NCBI GenBank assembly: GCA_029204225.1 | Contig: CM055112.1 | Location: forward strand, 28,161,746-28,225,745 | DNA length: 64,000 nt | Direction: 5' to 3' | Source: Diphasiastrum complanatum | Lineage: Eukaryota > Streptophyta > Lycopodiopsida > Lycopodiales > Lycopodiaceae | In this document: piece after piece, positions 9,807 to 19,810 of the stretch | Layout: each line of letters starts with the position of its first letter | How positions within the stretch are numbered: the stretch's first letter is position 1 | Position numbers and translations under genes: made by a program | The notes under the pieces: model-generated | The model's database searches: none | Seen by the model: the letters and a program-made list of their open reading frames with translations, nothing else | What the model was told of the DNA's origin: nothing

Positions 9807-10832
9807 ATGGCTAAAGAATCGGAAGCTATGGGTTCTTTGTTTAGTGAAGATCGGTTGGATGGCATAAACTACTCCTTGTGGAATTACATGATGAAGAATC
9901 TTCTCATAGTGAAAGGGCTATGGGATTTGGTCAATGGTGATGAGGAAAGGCCTCCTTCTTTGGCACCTACTACACCTCGTGGATCATCATCTTCGGAAGA
10001 ACAAAAGAAGTGGGATAGAAGGGATGCACAAGCACATTCTATGGTTGCTCTTGCGGTGAAAAGATCTATCTTATCTCATATTAGATCTTGTAAGACATCT
10101 AAACGTGCGTGGGAAACACTTAATACAATGTATAAGGTCAAAAATCTAGCAAAAGTGGTGTATCTTTGAAATCAACTTTCTATGTTGAAGATGCAAGAAG
10201 GGGATCTAGTGACCAATCACTTGATGAAGATCAAGGATCTTCGTGAGGAGCTTCTCAATATTGATGAGATAATTGAGGATGCTCAATTTGTTTCCATCAA
10301 CTCATTACCCTCCTCTCATCTTCCATTTGTTTAATCTTTGAGTATCTCTCTTAGGGGACATCAACTCTCCTTTGATGAGCTTGTTGGGTTGCTTCTTGCG
10401 GGTGACACTCAACAAGATCAAGCTTTCTTCACGGAAGGCAAGGGCATAGGCAAGTCAACAGAAAAGGGGAAGACTCCTTCCAAGGATGAGCAAAAGCCCA
10501 TTGGAGGTCAAAATGTCAACACTCAAAAGAAGAAAGGAAAGTGTCATTATTGCAAGAAGTATGGGCACTTCATCAAGGATTGTAAGAAGAAGCTTGCGAA
10601 AGAGGAGAGTAAAGGAATTGATACTAGTGTTTCACTTGTTACTTTGGAGCAAAAGCTTGAAGCTAGTGATGATCTTTTCAACCAAGACTATGCTTTTGTG
10701 TCTAATATTGCTTCTACTAGTACTTCTACATCTATGAGAAATTCAGGTTATGTTTTGCAAGTTGCTGATTTTCAGCCCATTGAATGGGTGATTGATAGTG
10801 GTGCTACTCGTTATATGACTTTTCGCAAATGA
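9807..10832 (+). pseudogene. Copia-B gag and protease, interrupted
   Basis: The start ATG (9807-9809) opens MAKESEAMGS and runs through LDGINYSLWNYMMKN and CKTSKRAWETLNTMYKV to a stop at 10167-10169. Past a small deletion and another stop, the frame resumes with SISLRGHQLSFDELVGLLL, the knuckle CHYCKKYGHFIKDC and the protease site WVIDSGATRYMT. Nine codons present in Copia-A just before AGDTQQDQAFF are missing here. The mutations show loss of constraint. Confidence 0.88.
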
Positions 10833-10847
10833 GCATTCCCTAAATTA

Positions 10848-12010
10848 GTGAAAGTGCAAAATGGAAGCAAGGTACAATGTGCGGATAATGCATCTTATCC
10901 TATTCATGGAATTGGAATTGTAGCCTTCATTTTGCCTAATGGTGAAGAAAAGTACATCAAGAATGTGCTCTATGTTTCGGGAATAAAAAAGAGTCTTCTT
11001 TCGATATCAACTTTGTTGAAGCAAGGACTAGTTGTTGAGTTCAAAGAAGATAAGTGTCTTGTCAAGGATCCTAAAAGATCTCTCTTGATTATTGTTTCGG
11101 GAACAATGCATGATGGCTTATTCATGATGGATACCTATGAACAACGAATTCACACTACATGTCTTGTTGTTTCTACAACACAATCATTGGAGTTGGCTGA
11201 ATTGTGGCATGCAAGGCTCGGACATCTCAACTTTGCAAGTTTGAAGAAGTTGAAGACATTTAATATGGTAGAAGACATTCCTACCATTGAGTAGCTGGAA
11301 GGGCATGTATGGTCCAATGAGGACCGAATCCATTGGAAAGTGCATCTATTTTGTGACTTTTATTGATAACTTTTCCCGTTTTACATGGATCTATCCTATG
11401 AAGGCTAAATCGGAAGTTTTTCAACACTTCAAAGATGGAAAATAAGTTTGGGCATTCTTTGAAGACCCTACGCACCGATCGAGGAGGGGAATACGTCAAG
11501 AGTACGTTCGGTGCATTTCTTCGAGAGAAAGGAATTAATTCTACATCAAATGACAACTCCTTATACGCCTCAATAAAATGGTGTTGCCGAGCGAAAGAAT
11601 TGCACACTTATGGAGATGGCCTGTTGCACGCTCAAAGCAAAGGGGCTGTCTCACAAGTTTTGGGCTGAAGCGATTATAACGGCGGCATACATAAGCAATC
11701 GTAGTCCTACTAAAGCATTGAAAGTATTAACTCTTATGAAGTTTGGTATGGGAAGAAGCCAACAATCTCTCACTTTCGCATTTTTAGTTGTACGGAGTAT
11801 GCTTTGGATAAACTTCATGCAAAGCTTGAGGATAAAGGAGATAAATGCATTTTTGTTGGCTATAGTAGTGAAAGAAAAAGCTATAGGCTGTTCAATTTGA
11901 GCACTAACAAGATTATTGTTAGTCGTGATGTGCATTTTGATGAAAAAGAATTCATTAGATGTGGCCCCAACTCATATCTGGAAAGGGGACAGCCCACATA
12001 GTGTGAATGT
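10848..12010 (+). pseudogene. Copia-B integrase with an internal deletion
   Basis: The distal protease and GAG-pre-integrase region reads openly to about 11294 (KVQNGSKVQC, LWHARLGHLNFASLKKL). A deletion of roughly 115 bp relative to Copia-A near 11300-11310 then removes the second zinc-site cysteine pair and the HSDVCGP segment with the first catalytic aspartate. The remainder, in shifting frames, includes the second aspartate region, the NGVAERKN region (damaged), KGLSHKFWAEA and CIFVGYSSERKSYRLFNL. This locus has no hAT insertion and so gives the empty site for 5206-5580. Confidence 0.85.
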
Positions 12011-12139
12011 TGAAGTTTTTCCAGATTTGGTACTATCTTTTATTTCTGAAAATAGGGGACAACAATCAACCAATTTCGAACTGCCCAACACCTCATCAAG
12101 TTTAGAGCCTAATGTTCATCAAGAACTGCCCATTGTTGC

Positions 12140-12300
12140 TCAAAATCATCCTGCAAGGAACAATTGGACAGCAAGGACCAGTTTTGGAAGATCTTGGACA
12201 GCCAAGAGTAGTGTCGGAAGATCTTGGACAGCAAAGAGCAATTTCGGAAAATCTTGGACAACAAATTCCAAGAAGAGACATGGCCGTTGGACAGCCCAAA
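12140..12300 (+). repeat. In-frame 10-residue repeats in Copia-B hinge
   Basis: The units of about 30 bp encode GQQGPVLEDL, GQPRVVSEDL, GQQRAISENL and a degenerate fourth. DNA units share TCTTGGACAGC. The array matches that of Copia-A, so it predates the split of the two copies. Confidence 0.75.
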
Positions 12301-12358
12301 ACAGTCCCACGGTGACTGTTGGCGACTTTGCCGGACAGCAAAGTAAGTTCGTTCTATC

Positions 12359-13276
12359 ATGGAAAGACACGTGCCTATACAAAATCAGTGGACTATGCTG
12401 ATTTTTCAGATTTTGCTATTTATATCTCATGGAGATGTTGCGGAAGAACCTGATTTTTATGAGCAGGCCAAGGGAGTAAATTGTTGGGAGGATGCGATGC
12501 AAGATGAGTATGATTCACTCATGAAGAACCAGATTTGGGTTCTTGTTGATCTTCCTCATGGAAAGAAGGCAATTGGTTCTAAATGGGTATACAAAATCAA
12601 GTACAAGGCAAATAGTACATTTGAAAGGTACAAGGCAAGGCTTGTTGCCAAAGGCTATGCTCAGCAAAAGGGGATTGATTATGAGGAGACTTTTGCTCCT
12701 ACCGCTCGGATGACTACCGTAAGGGTAGTAACCTCTTTGGCTGCCCATTTTGGTTGGCGTTTGCGGCAACTTGACATAAAGACAGCATTCCTCAATGGTG
12801 ATTTCAATGAGGAAGTGTACCTTCAACAACCTGCTGGTTTTTTGATTGAAGGCCAAGAAGATAAAGTTTGTCTTCTCAAGAAGGCACTTTATGGACTGAA
12901 GCAAGCCCCAAGGATGTGGTATCAGATACATGCTTACCTTTGTGATCGTGGGTTTACTAATTGTCCTAGCGAATCTACCTTTATGTCAAGCATACTTCAG
13001 ATTTTATCATCATTACTTTGTTTTATGTTGATGATATTATTGTTATGGGAAGTAATGAGCAGCAAATTGATGTCTTAATACTTGATCTTGGTACGGTTTT
13101 TGAAACCTCAGATTTAGGCCTATTGCACTTTTATCTTGGTCTTGAATTTATACAAGAAGGGGCTGGAATTTTTATCTCTCAAGAACGCTACATTGGGCAA
13201 ATTTTGAAGCAGTTCAAGATGGAAGATTGCAAGCCGGTTGCTACACTTATGGAGACAGGCCTGAAATTAGTTTTAC
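12359..13276 (+). pseudogene. Copia-B reverse transcriptase, truncated
   Basis: The frame contains GSKWVYKIKYKAN, YKARLVAKGYAQQKGIDYEETF, DIKTAFLNGDFNEEVYLQQ, LYGLKQAPRMWY and, after a frameshift near 13000, the catalytic box YVDDIIV. The match continues through YIGQILKQFKMEDCKPVAT and stops after about LKLVLHGD, where Gypsy integrase takes over without a stop. RNase H is missing. The cut lies within about 20 bp of the equivalent cut in Copia-A. Confidence 0.88.
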
Positions 13277-13280
13277 ATGG

Positions 13281-14200
13281 TGATCAGTCTGGGAAAAAAG
13301 ATAAAAAGAGTGTTGATGACTGCTCTATCTGTAATGGACTATTGTTCAGGAGAGGGAAGGTTTGTGTGCCCGATGTGGATGCTATTAATCAGAAAATTTG
13401 ATATGAGTGTCATGACTCACCATGTGCAGGGCATCCCAGGCATACATCGTACTCTAAATTTGGTACAAAAGTATTTTTATTGGCCAAAACTTAAGCCCTT
13501 TGTCATATCTTATGTAGGTCAAGTGTGACCAATGCCAGTTGAATAAGGCCGAACGCCTTAAGGCTGGTGGATTGTTACATCCATTGGGTATCTTAGATAA
13601 GAGGTGGGATAGTATTTCCATGGATTTCGTGGTTGGGTTATCGTGGACGAATAAACAACATGATGCAATTTGTGTAGTGGTCGACTGTCTTACCAAATTA
13701 GCTACGTTTATTCCGGTAAGACCACCGTGAAGGCTTTTGATTTAGCTCAGTTATTTGTTGAGCGTCTGTTTAGACTTTATGGATTACCAAGTGATATTGT
13801 GAGTGATCGCCATCCGAGGTTCACCGGTCACTTTGGTCAGCCGTGTTTGCTAAACCGGAGACAACACTGAGCTTGAGTTCTTCTCGGATGGCCAGACGGA
13901 AAGAACAAATCAGAAGATGGAACAAATGCTTCGAGCATATGTTTCCCGACGACAATCTCATTGGGAGAAGTATTTGCCCTTGATTGAGTTTTCCTATAAT
14001 GTAGTAAGCATTCAGCTATCGGTTATTGCTTTGAGCATATTTTCCCAACGGCAATCTCATTGGGAGAAGTATATGCCCTTGATTGAGTTTGCCTATAATA
14101 GTAGTAGGCATTCGGCTATTGGTTATAACATGCTTATGATTGGTTTTGAGCCTAGATCACCCATTGCGGTAGAGACTCGTACAAGTTTCGGAAAGTAGCA
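13281..14200 (+). pseudogene. Ty3/gypsy integrase fragment
   Basis: The segment begins with NGLLFRRGKVCVPD, runs into the integrase zinc-binding region (HVQGIPGIHRTLNLVQKYFYWP, then CDQCQLNKAERLKAGG after a frame change) and the catalytic core with SISMDFVVGL, TKLATFIPV and the second aspartate in IVSDRHPRFTGHF. Further pieces include [27 protein letters not shown], interrupted by a tandem duplication. Several shifts and stops make it a pseudogene. No Gypsy reverse transcriptase precedes it, since Copia reverse transcriptase is directly upstream. Confidence 0.85.
13931..14130 (+). repeat. 100-bp tandem duplication inside Gypsy integrase
   Basis: A segment encoding [17 protein letters not shown] occurs twice, 100 bp apart (GAGCATAT at 13933 and 14033). 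Because 100 is not a multiple of three, the second copy is in another frame. The copies have diverged, so the duplication is not recent. Confidence 0.8.
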
Positions 14201-14209
14201 GATTTCCTT

Positions 14210-14640
14210 TGCGATATGCAGAAAATGCTACAAATAGCACGTGAAAATGTCCAATGTGCATAGGATAAGGACCAACATTATGCTAATCTAAAATGATTGC
14301 CGCGAGACTTTCAAGTGGGGGATTGGGTGTATTTGCGAATCTCAAAGGATTCTAGTGTAATGCGTAAAAGTACACAACATGAGTGTACTAAAGAAATTCT
14401 AGCTCCACATTCAAGTATGAGTTGTACAAAAGCTAAAAGGGCACATTGATAAATTTAAATTTTATATTTGCTTATTCGAAAAGATCGAATATGTAGATTT
14501 ATTGCTTCATATTAATTTGAGAACATAACCCACCTTGCAGATAATGATCGCTGCTAATGGTGATTTCATACACTTGAAAACATGTGACTAGTGTTTATTG
14601 CTTTCTTTAACCCTAAACCATTAAAGCCATATCAACTGTG
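14210..14640. other. No gene recognised
   Basis: This is probably the tail of the Gypsy relic, decayed beyond reading, grading into AT-rich sequence. Confidence 0.4.
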
Positions 14641-15060
14641 TTAGGGTGCAATTATATTGAGTATAGGGATCAATTCCATGGATAAGTGGTCGAATTCGAG
14701 CAATTTGATTGTCCTAAACTCAAGATTGGATGATTTCGATCATTACACGAAGCAAGAATGTGACACCAAGCACAAAAAACCTAAACCCTAAACCCGAGAT
14801 ATTCGAACTTCCTATGAATATGTTCAAACTCTAACATGGTGAAAAAAAGTTAATTGACCATGTGTTCCAAGAACCATGGCATGAATATTTTATTTGTTTT
14901 CCTTTTCCCCCCAAAACCCCTCCCAACATATTTTTGGCCCTCATTTCCCTCATTTCATTGTTTTCGTGCTAGAGATTGAGAGAGAGGGAGGGAGCTTTGG
15001 ATCTTCGACCATTTTTGCTCCGATTGATGAGAGAGAATAGGGCAAGCTAGAGAGAGAATA

Positions 15061-15062
<2 letters not shown>

Positions 15063-15131
<69 letters not shown>
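15063..15131. repeat. (CT)n microsatellite
   Basis: An uninterrupted CT dinucleotide run of about 69 bp, preceded by GA/CT-rich flanks. Confidence 0.97.
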
Positions 15132-15133
<2 letters not shown>

Positions 15134-15310
15134 CCTTTTTTGGCTTTTTTTTGGGGTATTTTCGGGGGTGGGAAGTAAAAAAAAGCCATTAATTAATTAA
15201 ATGCTAATTGACACTCCCCCCCAAAAGAAAGAATTAAATTCCCTAAACAATTCGGGTATTTTTTGGCTTTTTTTTGGGCTGTTTTTGGGGGTGGGAAGTA
15301 AAAAATAAAT

Positions 15311-15405
15311 TAACGGTTCACAACCGTTCAGGGTCTCAAGCTTGGGTGAACCGTACGGTTCACTGTACGGTTCATGAACCGTTCGTGAACCGTTATTAGT
15401 TCACC
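15311..15405. repeat. Cluster of ACGGTTC/GAACCGT inverted motifs
   Basis: Within about 95 bp the motif ACGGTTC or its complement GAACCGT occurs repeatedly, in both orientations, for example GAACCGTACGGTTC. Such subterminal clusters are seen at the ends of hAT elements. I cannot find a matching second end, so this may be one end of a truncated element. Confidence 0.55.
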
Positions 15406-15953
15406 AACTCTAGGATTGGACCATAAGAGCGTCAGTCAGTTGAAAAAAAAATTGGAAAATATTTTTATAGAAATTGTGTAAATGATTCTTGGTGGTAAAT
15501 TCAAACTATATTACAACATAATTTATGACTTTCATACTTTCAAGAACAAGAACCCGAACTTTAAGAAATATTGAAATAAGTATCTGATAAGGCGCAACCT
15601 AGAAAATATGACTACAACCATACATGGACGCATATATCTTTATCACTAATAATGGCTAATGCTAAAGTGACAGTGGACACTCTAAGCAAAAGTAGAATAT
15701 GTATGTGGAAATTAAATATGTACGTACCCTAAACCCTATTGTCGCATAATGCTGAATTGAAACCATTACTACATGGAAATTGAATAAAGGGGACGAACCT
15801 TTTCCTCTCTGCCTAAAATAGGGCAATGTCGATCTCAAGATTTTGTGGATTCTAACAAAACCAATACATGTGTACAAAACCTATTTGTGGCTTATGCTAA
15901 AAGGACATGCTAACCAAAGGTAGATTTCTAACATGGTAGTTGATTGCTATTAA

Positions 15954-16594
15954 CCATAGTTGCAGCGAATCGCGATTCGCTGGGTTTGCGATTCGCGGGT
16001 AGCGATTCTGCGAATCGCGATTCGCGACCCAGAATCGCAAAAAAAAAACAAAAAAAAAAAAAAATTGGGAAAAATAGCTTATTGCTGAAATTTTTTTAGG
16101 GGATCAATGGTCAAACCAACGTTTTGCCTCTCAGAAGTGCAGTAGATGAGGCACAAACAGATCTTATGTTCAGTAGCTATCCGGTTGTCATTTGCTCTGG
16201 TTTTCAGTAAATGTTAATGCTACAGTTTGGACTATCAACTGTATGGATGATGATCACTTTTGCAATTGGTTCACTGGAGATGTGAGTGCAATGTACATAC
16301 AGTTGGGGGCATAAATATTGGGCCCTTCTCGGCGAGAATTTGGACCCCATTTTCATCTACAGGGGGGCTGTGGCATTTTTTTCTACAGTGTCTATATAGC
16401 AGGAAGCTCTAGGGGGTTCGGGGGGCAGTAGCCCCTCGGGAAACGGGGGGTTCGGGGGGCGCCCCGATACCCATATTGCCTAAAAAAATTTCAAGAAAAA
16501 AAAAAAAATCTATTCTACACGATTTTGGGAAGATCCCGAATCGCGAATCGGAATCGCAATTCTGATCACGATTCAGAATCGCGTTGCAACTATG
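15954..16594. mobile_element. hAT-like non-autonomous element 1b (641 bp)
   Basis: The ends are CATAGTTGCAGCGAATCGCG and, inverted, CATAGTTGCAACGCGATTCT. They are flanked by the perfect 8-bp duplication CTATTAAC (15946-15953 and 16595-16602). The subterminal zones are dense in GAATCGCGATTC-type palindromes. The middle holds poly-A tracts and a G-rich stretch near 16408-16470. The first ten bases match element 1a apart from one position (CATRGTTGCA), so the two belong to one family or superfamily group. It encodes no transposase. Confidence 0.88.
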
Positions 16595-17549
16595 CTATTA
16601 ACACACATTTGACATAGGTGAATAATTTGTTTTTGAGAGAGAGAATGATTTCGATCACTAACTGAGCTAGGTGGAGCGATAAGAGTGATCCCTCAATGAG
16701 CCATGTGGAGTGATAAGGATCAAAATCACAACATAGGCATCAAACTTAAACTATCTTGAGTGATAGACTCAAGCAATCTGAATGTTCTAAAGATGAGATT
16801 GATCGAGTGATTGAACTACCTTGCAACATAGACATCAGACCCATACTCTCTTGAGTGACATATATCAAAATTGAGCTATCTTGAGTCATATGCATGAAAT
16901 TTGAGCTATGCTATTGTACTAAGCTCAGGATTCGTTTGATTTAATCACTCAACAAGTGACATATAATTTGGGATATCTTGTGTCATAGGGATCAATTCTA
17001 TCAACAAGGGATCGAACATGAGCAATTTAAATGTAGAGGAGTTGATATTAGTCAAATTTGATCACTCAATGAGCCATGTCTATGGATGAGGACCAAAATT
17101 GAGTTTTTTGGTGTGTAGGCATTAAATTCAAGCTATCTTGAGAGATAGATATCAAATTTGAGCACTTCCATTGATAAGGGATCGAACTCGAACAATCTGA
17201 AGCTTTTAACATTGAGATTGGTCAATTTTGATCATTTCATGAATTGTGCTTAATGAATCATGATAAGCAGCAAATCACTTGTCGGGCATCATATTTGAGC
17301 TATTTTGAGGACATGCATCAACTTTGAATGATTTGAAGCTGAAAAGCAGCTCGACATTCCTTGAGTTCGATCACTCTATGAACAACCTCGTGTAATACAT
17401 GCCAAACTCTATCTCAATTGATAGACTGCATCGATTTCGAGCTATATAAAGTGACAAATGCACAGCTTATAAGAATCTTTTTTAACTCATAATTCAAGAA
17501 GTATCTAGAAAATTAAATTTTTTTTTAGATTAAGTTGAGACACATACAT

Positions 17550-17830
17550 TTTTTCTATTTAGGAAAATGTTTTCCTAGTTAGAAATCTATTAAAAAATTA
17601 AGGGTTTCCTTAGATGAAATCTATGCAAGATACATTTTATAACTAAGAAATCTTTTTACTATTTAGAGATGGTGCAAATGTATCTAGGAATTTCAATGTT
17701 TTCCTAGATAATTTGTGCACATACATTTTTAACTAGGAAAAGTGTTTTCTTAGTTAGAAGGTTTAAACTAGGGAAAATCGTGGGGAACTAGGAAATTGTA
17801 CAAATTTCCTTTTTAGAAACATGTCATAAC
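17550..17830. repeat. Three degenerate direct repeats, each a hairpin
   Basis: Units near 17550, 17627 and 17723 share ATACATTTT...CTAGGAAAA-TTTTCCTAGTTAGAAA. Each holds a near-palindrome such as TAGGAAAATGTTTTCCTA. Spacing is about 80-100 bp. It may be a remnant of a miniature inverted-repeat element; no TSD was found. Confidence 0.45.
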
Positions 17831-19087
17831 TTTCTTGTGTTGTAATTGAGGAGCTGAGCAACAGCAATGCATTAAAAGAAATTGCTAGAAATCTTTGCAG
17901 TTTGAACAAGGGGAGGTGCAAAACTGGAAAGCTTTTAATCTGATAAGTACCTGCTGTACTTGAGAAAAATCCTCGAGCTTGGAAGAAGGAGAGTCATAAC
18001 CCTCGTAGTCAGCTTGGGGAGAAAGCTGAGAAATGTCCGACCTGATTTTAGATCAGTAATGACAAACTTGGCACGATCAAGGCTGATTCTTATCTCAAGG
18101 TGATGACGGCTGATGCTGGCATTCTAACAACAATGTCACAACTGCTATGCCTGGCCATCACAAACCTGTTCAGCCCATCAAGGCATGCTTTTGCTCTCTC
18201 TTTTTCCTCCTTATATACAATGAGATAGGGGAGTGTTTCAGCAGAATAAATACCCATTGATCGTCTCCGATCTCCTCACTCACTCCCCTCAGAAAATCAG
18301 CAAGCACTAGTCCAGCAAGGAGGAACTAGAGCCCAACAAAGAAAGAAGCAGCCTTCTGATGGCAAAACAGAGCAATATTTTTGGTTGAGCTTCAATGACA
18401 TATAATAAGAGCAAAAGTATATATGTAGTACATAACCGTTGCCATATGTAGGGGTAGGGCATACTCTTCTTTTTGGTGCAAAATAGCCGTTGGGTACCTT
18501 TGTGTAGGGCAAAGTCCCTGAGGTTGAGGTCGGTAAGGTATGCCCTTAAGTCTTGGCAAAAACCAATGCTTTACCTAGGCGTTTATGGCCCTAATGGCCT
18601 TCCCAAGCAAGTGCCTTTTATGGGCATAATGCCCTTTCTGGGATGAGTAGAGTTTTTGGCACTGCCTCTTAGGGAAGGCTATCGTGATTGTCAAAATGTA
18701 GTTAGTACTATGGAAGGTGACGGGCAGAGGAGCGAGCCTAAAAATTTTGGAAAGTTGAAAAGGGCAAAATGTCCTCTGCCCCGCACCTTCCATTGCGTAA
18801 TGGGATACCTCTGCTTTTCATCACATAAATGATATGAAACATAATCAGCACTTGAGCTATCTTTTTTTTTAATTCACATGACAATCACAAAACAAAATAG
18901 GCATTATGAAATGGCATAAGACCATGTATTTTTTACAATATTTATAACTTGAAATTATGCCATGTAATATGCCACTTGGATGTTGCAAAAATAGTAGTGA
19001 CACATTCGGCTTTTTAAGTTGTCCAAAAATGGGCAGAATAAAAATAGAGGTATCCATTACTTAGATGTAAATCTTTTTAGTGTGATT

Positions 19088-19090
<3 letters not shown>
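17831..19090. other. Intergenic, no gene recognised
   Basis: Only short open frames lacking family features. There is no strong repeat or RNA gene. Confidence 0.45.

Positions 19091-19154
<64 letters not shown>
19091..19154. repeat. (TC)n microsatellite
   Basis: A pure TC run of 64 bp. Confidence 0.97.
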
Positions 19155-19159
<5 letters not shown>

Positions 19160-19637
19160 AAAGTTTTAGTTTGAAAATTTAAGGGCCTAATTTCCTTGTT
19201 ACCAAACAAAAGGCTATGACCTCCAAACAAAGGGCACCCAAACTATACATGCAAGTATCATAGGCAAAAATAGAGTGTTAACTGTGAAGAAAGCATTTAG
19301 TGGTTTTCCAAAGCGATTTGTCCCTATCAAAGAACTCCTAGTGCAGAATACGTGATGGAAGGCATTTCATGTTTTGCAAAATTTTTGTTGGCGAACTTGC
19401 GACCTCAACAAGAGGGGGGGGCGGTAAACCAAAAGAAACCAAGATCTTGAGCCATTGATGCCTAGACAAAAGAGAAGATAAAAAGAAAAAGAAAAGAGAA
19501 AGCAAAAGCTGTATCACCTCCATGATCTAGGCACCATTCCACATTTAGACCTTGTGCTAAGGATGGTGACGACTTTACTTGCCTAGATTTCCACTTCTAA
19601 ATAGACTTACCCTCTCCTCATTGGATTGAAACCCATG

Positions 19638-19808
19638 CTACATGTGACACTCACCAGTTGTAGATCCAAACACTTCATAAAGCTTCATTCTACAGGAAGA
19701 GCCATAAAAAGAGGACTACAACTACATGTGACACTCACCCGTTGTAGATCCAAACACTTCATAAAGCTTCATTCTACGGGAAGAGCCATAAAAAGAGGAC
19801 TACAACTA
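19638..19808. repeat. 84-bp tandem duplication
   Basis: Two nearly identical 84-bp units, each starting ACATGTGACACTCACC and ending AAAAGAGGACTACAACT. They differ at only a few sites. The length is a multiple of three and a short frame reads through both, but nothing supports a real protein. Confidence 0.85.
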
Positions 19809-19810
19809 CA

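Larger units (their letters stand above)
8673..13276 (+). mobile_element. Copia-B: decayed Ty1/copia retrotransposon, 3' truncated
   Basis: It has the same family and order as Copia-A but runs on the plus strand: 5' LTR, primer site (9098-9109), leader, gag, knuckle, protease, integrase, hinge and reverse transcriptase. Frameshifts, stops and at least two deletions inactivate it. It ends shortly after the TGGAGACAGGCCTGAAATTA block (13251-13270), and Gypsy integrase follows. RNase H and the 3' LTR are absent. With Copia-A it forms an inverted pair with arms of about 4.6 kb. Confidence 0.9.
14640..17460. repeat. Degenerate repeat field around GATCAATT/GAGCAATTTGA units
   Basis: Phrases such as AGGGATCAATTC, GGGATCGAAC, GAGCTATCTTGAGTGATAG and AAATTTGATCACTCAATGAG recur with irregular spacing (about 140-250 bp) at 16620-17460. 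A matching unit is at 14660-14745. Between these lie a CT microsatellite, a local duplication (15132-15190 and 15256-15320, sharing GGCTTTTTTTTGGG and GGGGGTGGGAAGTAAAAAA), a palindrome cluster and a hAT-like insertion. It is probably an old satellite or the body of a decayed element. I see no gene in it. Confidence 0.5.

Noticed and set aside
14950-15189. Arg-Glu repeat frame on the minus strand
   Set aside because: It comes from the CT microsatellite at 15063-15131.
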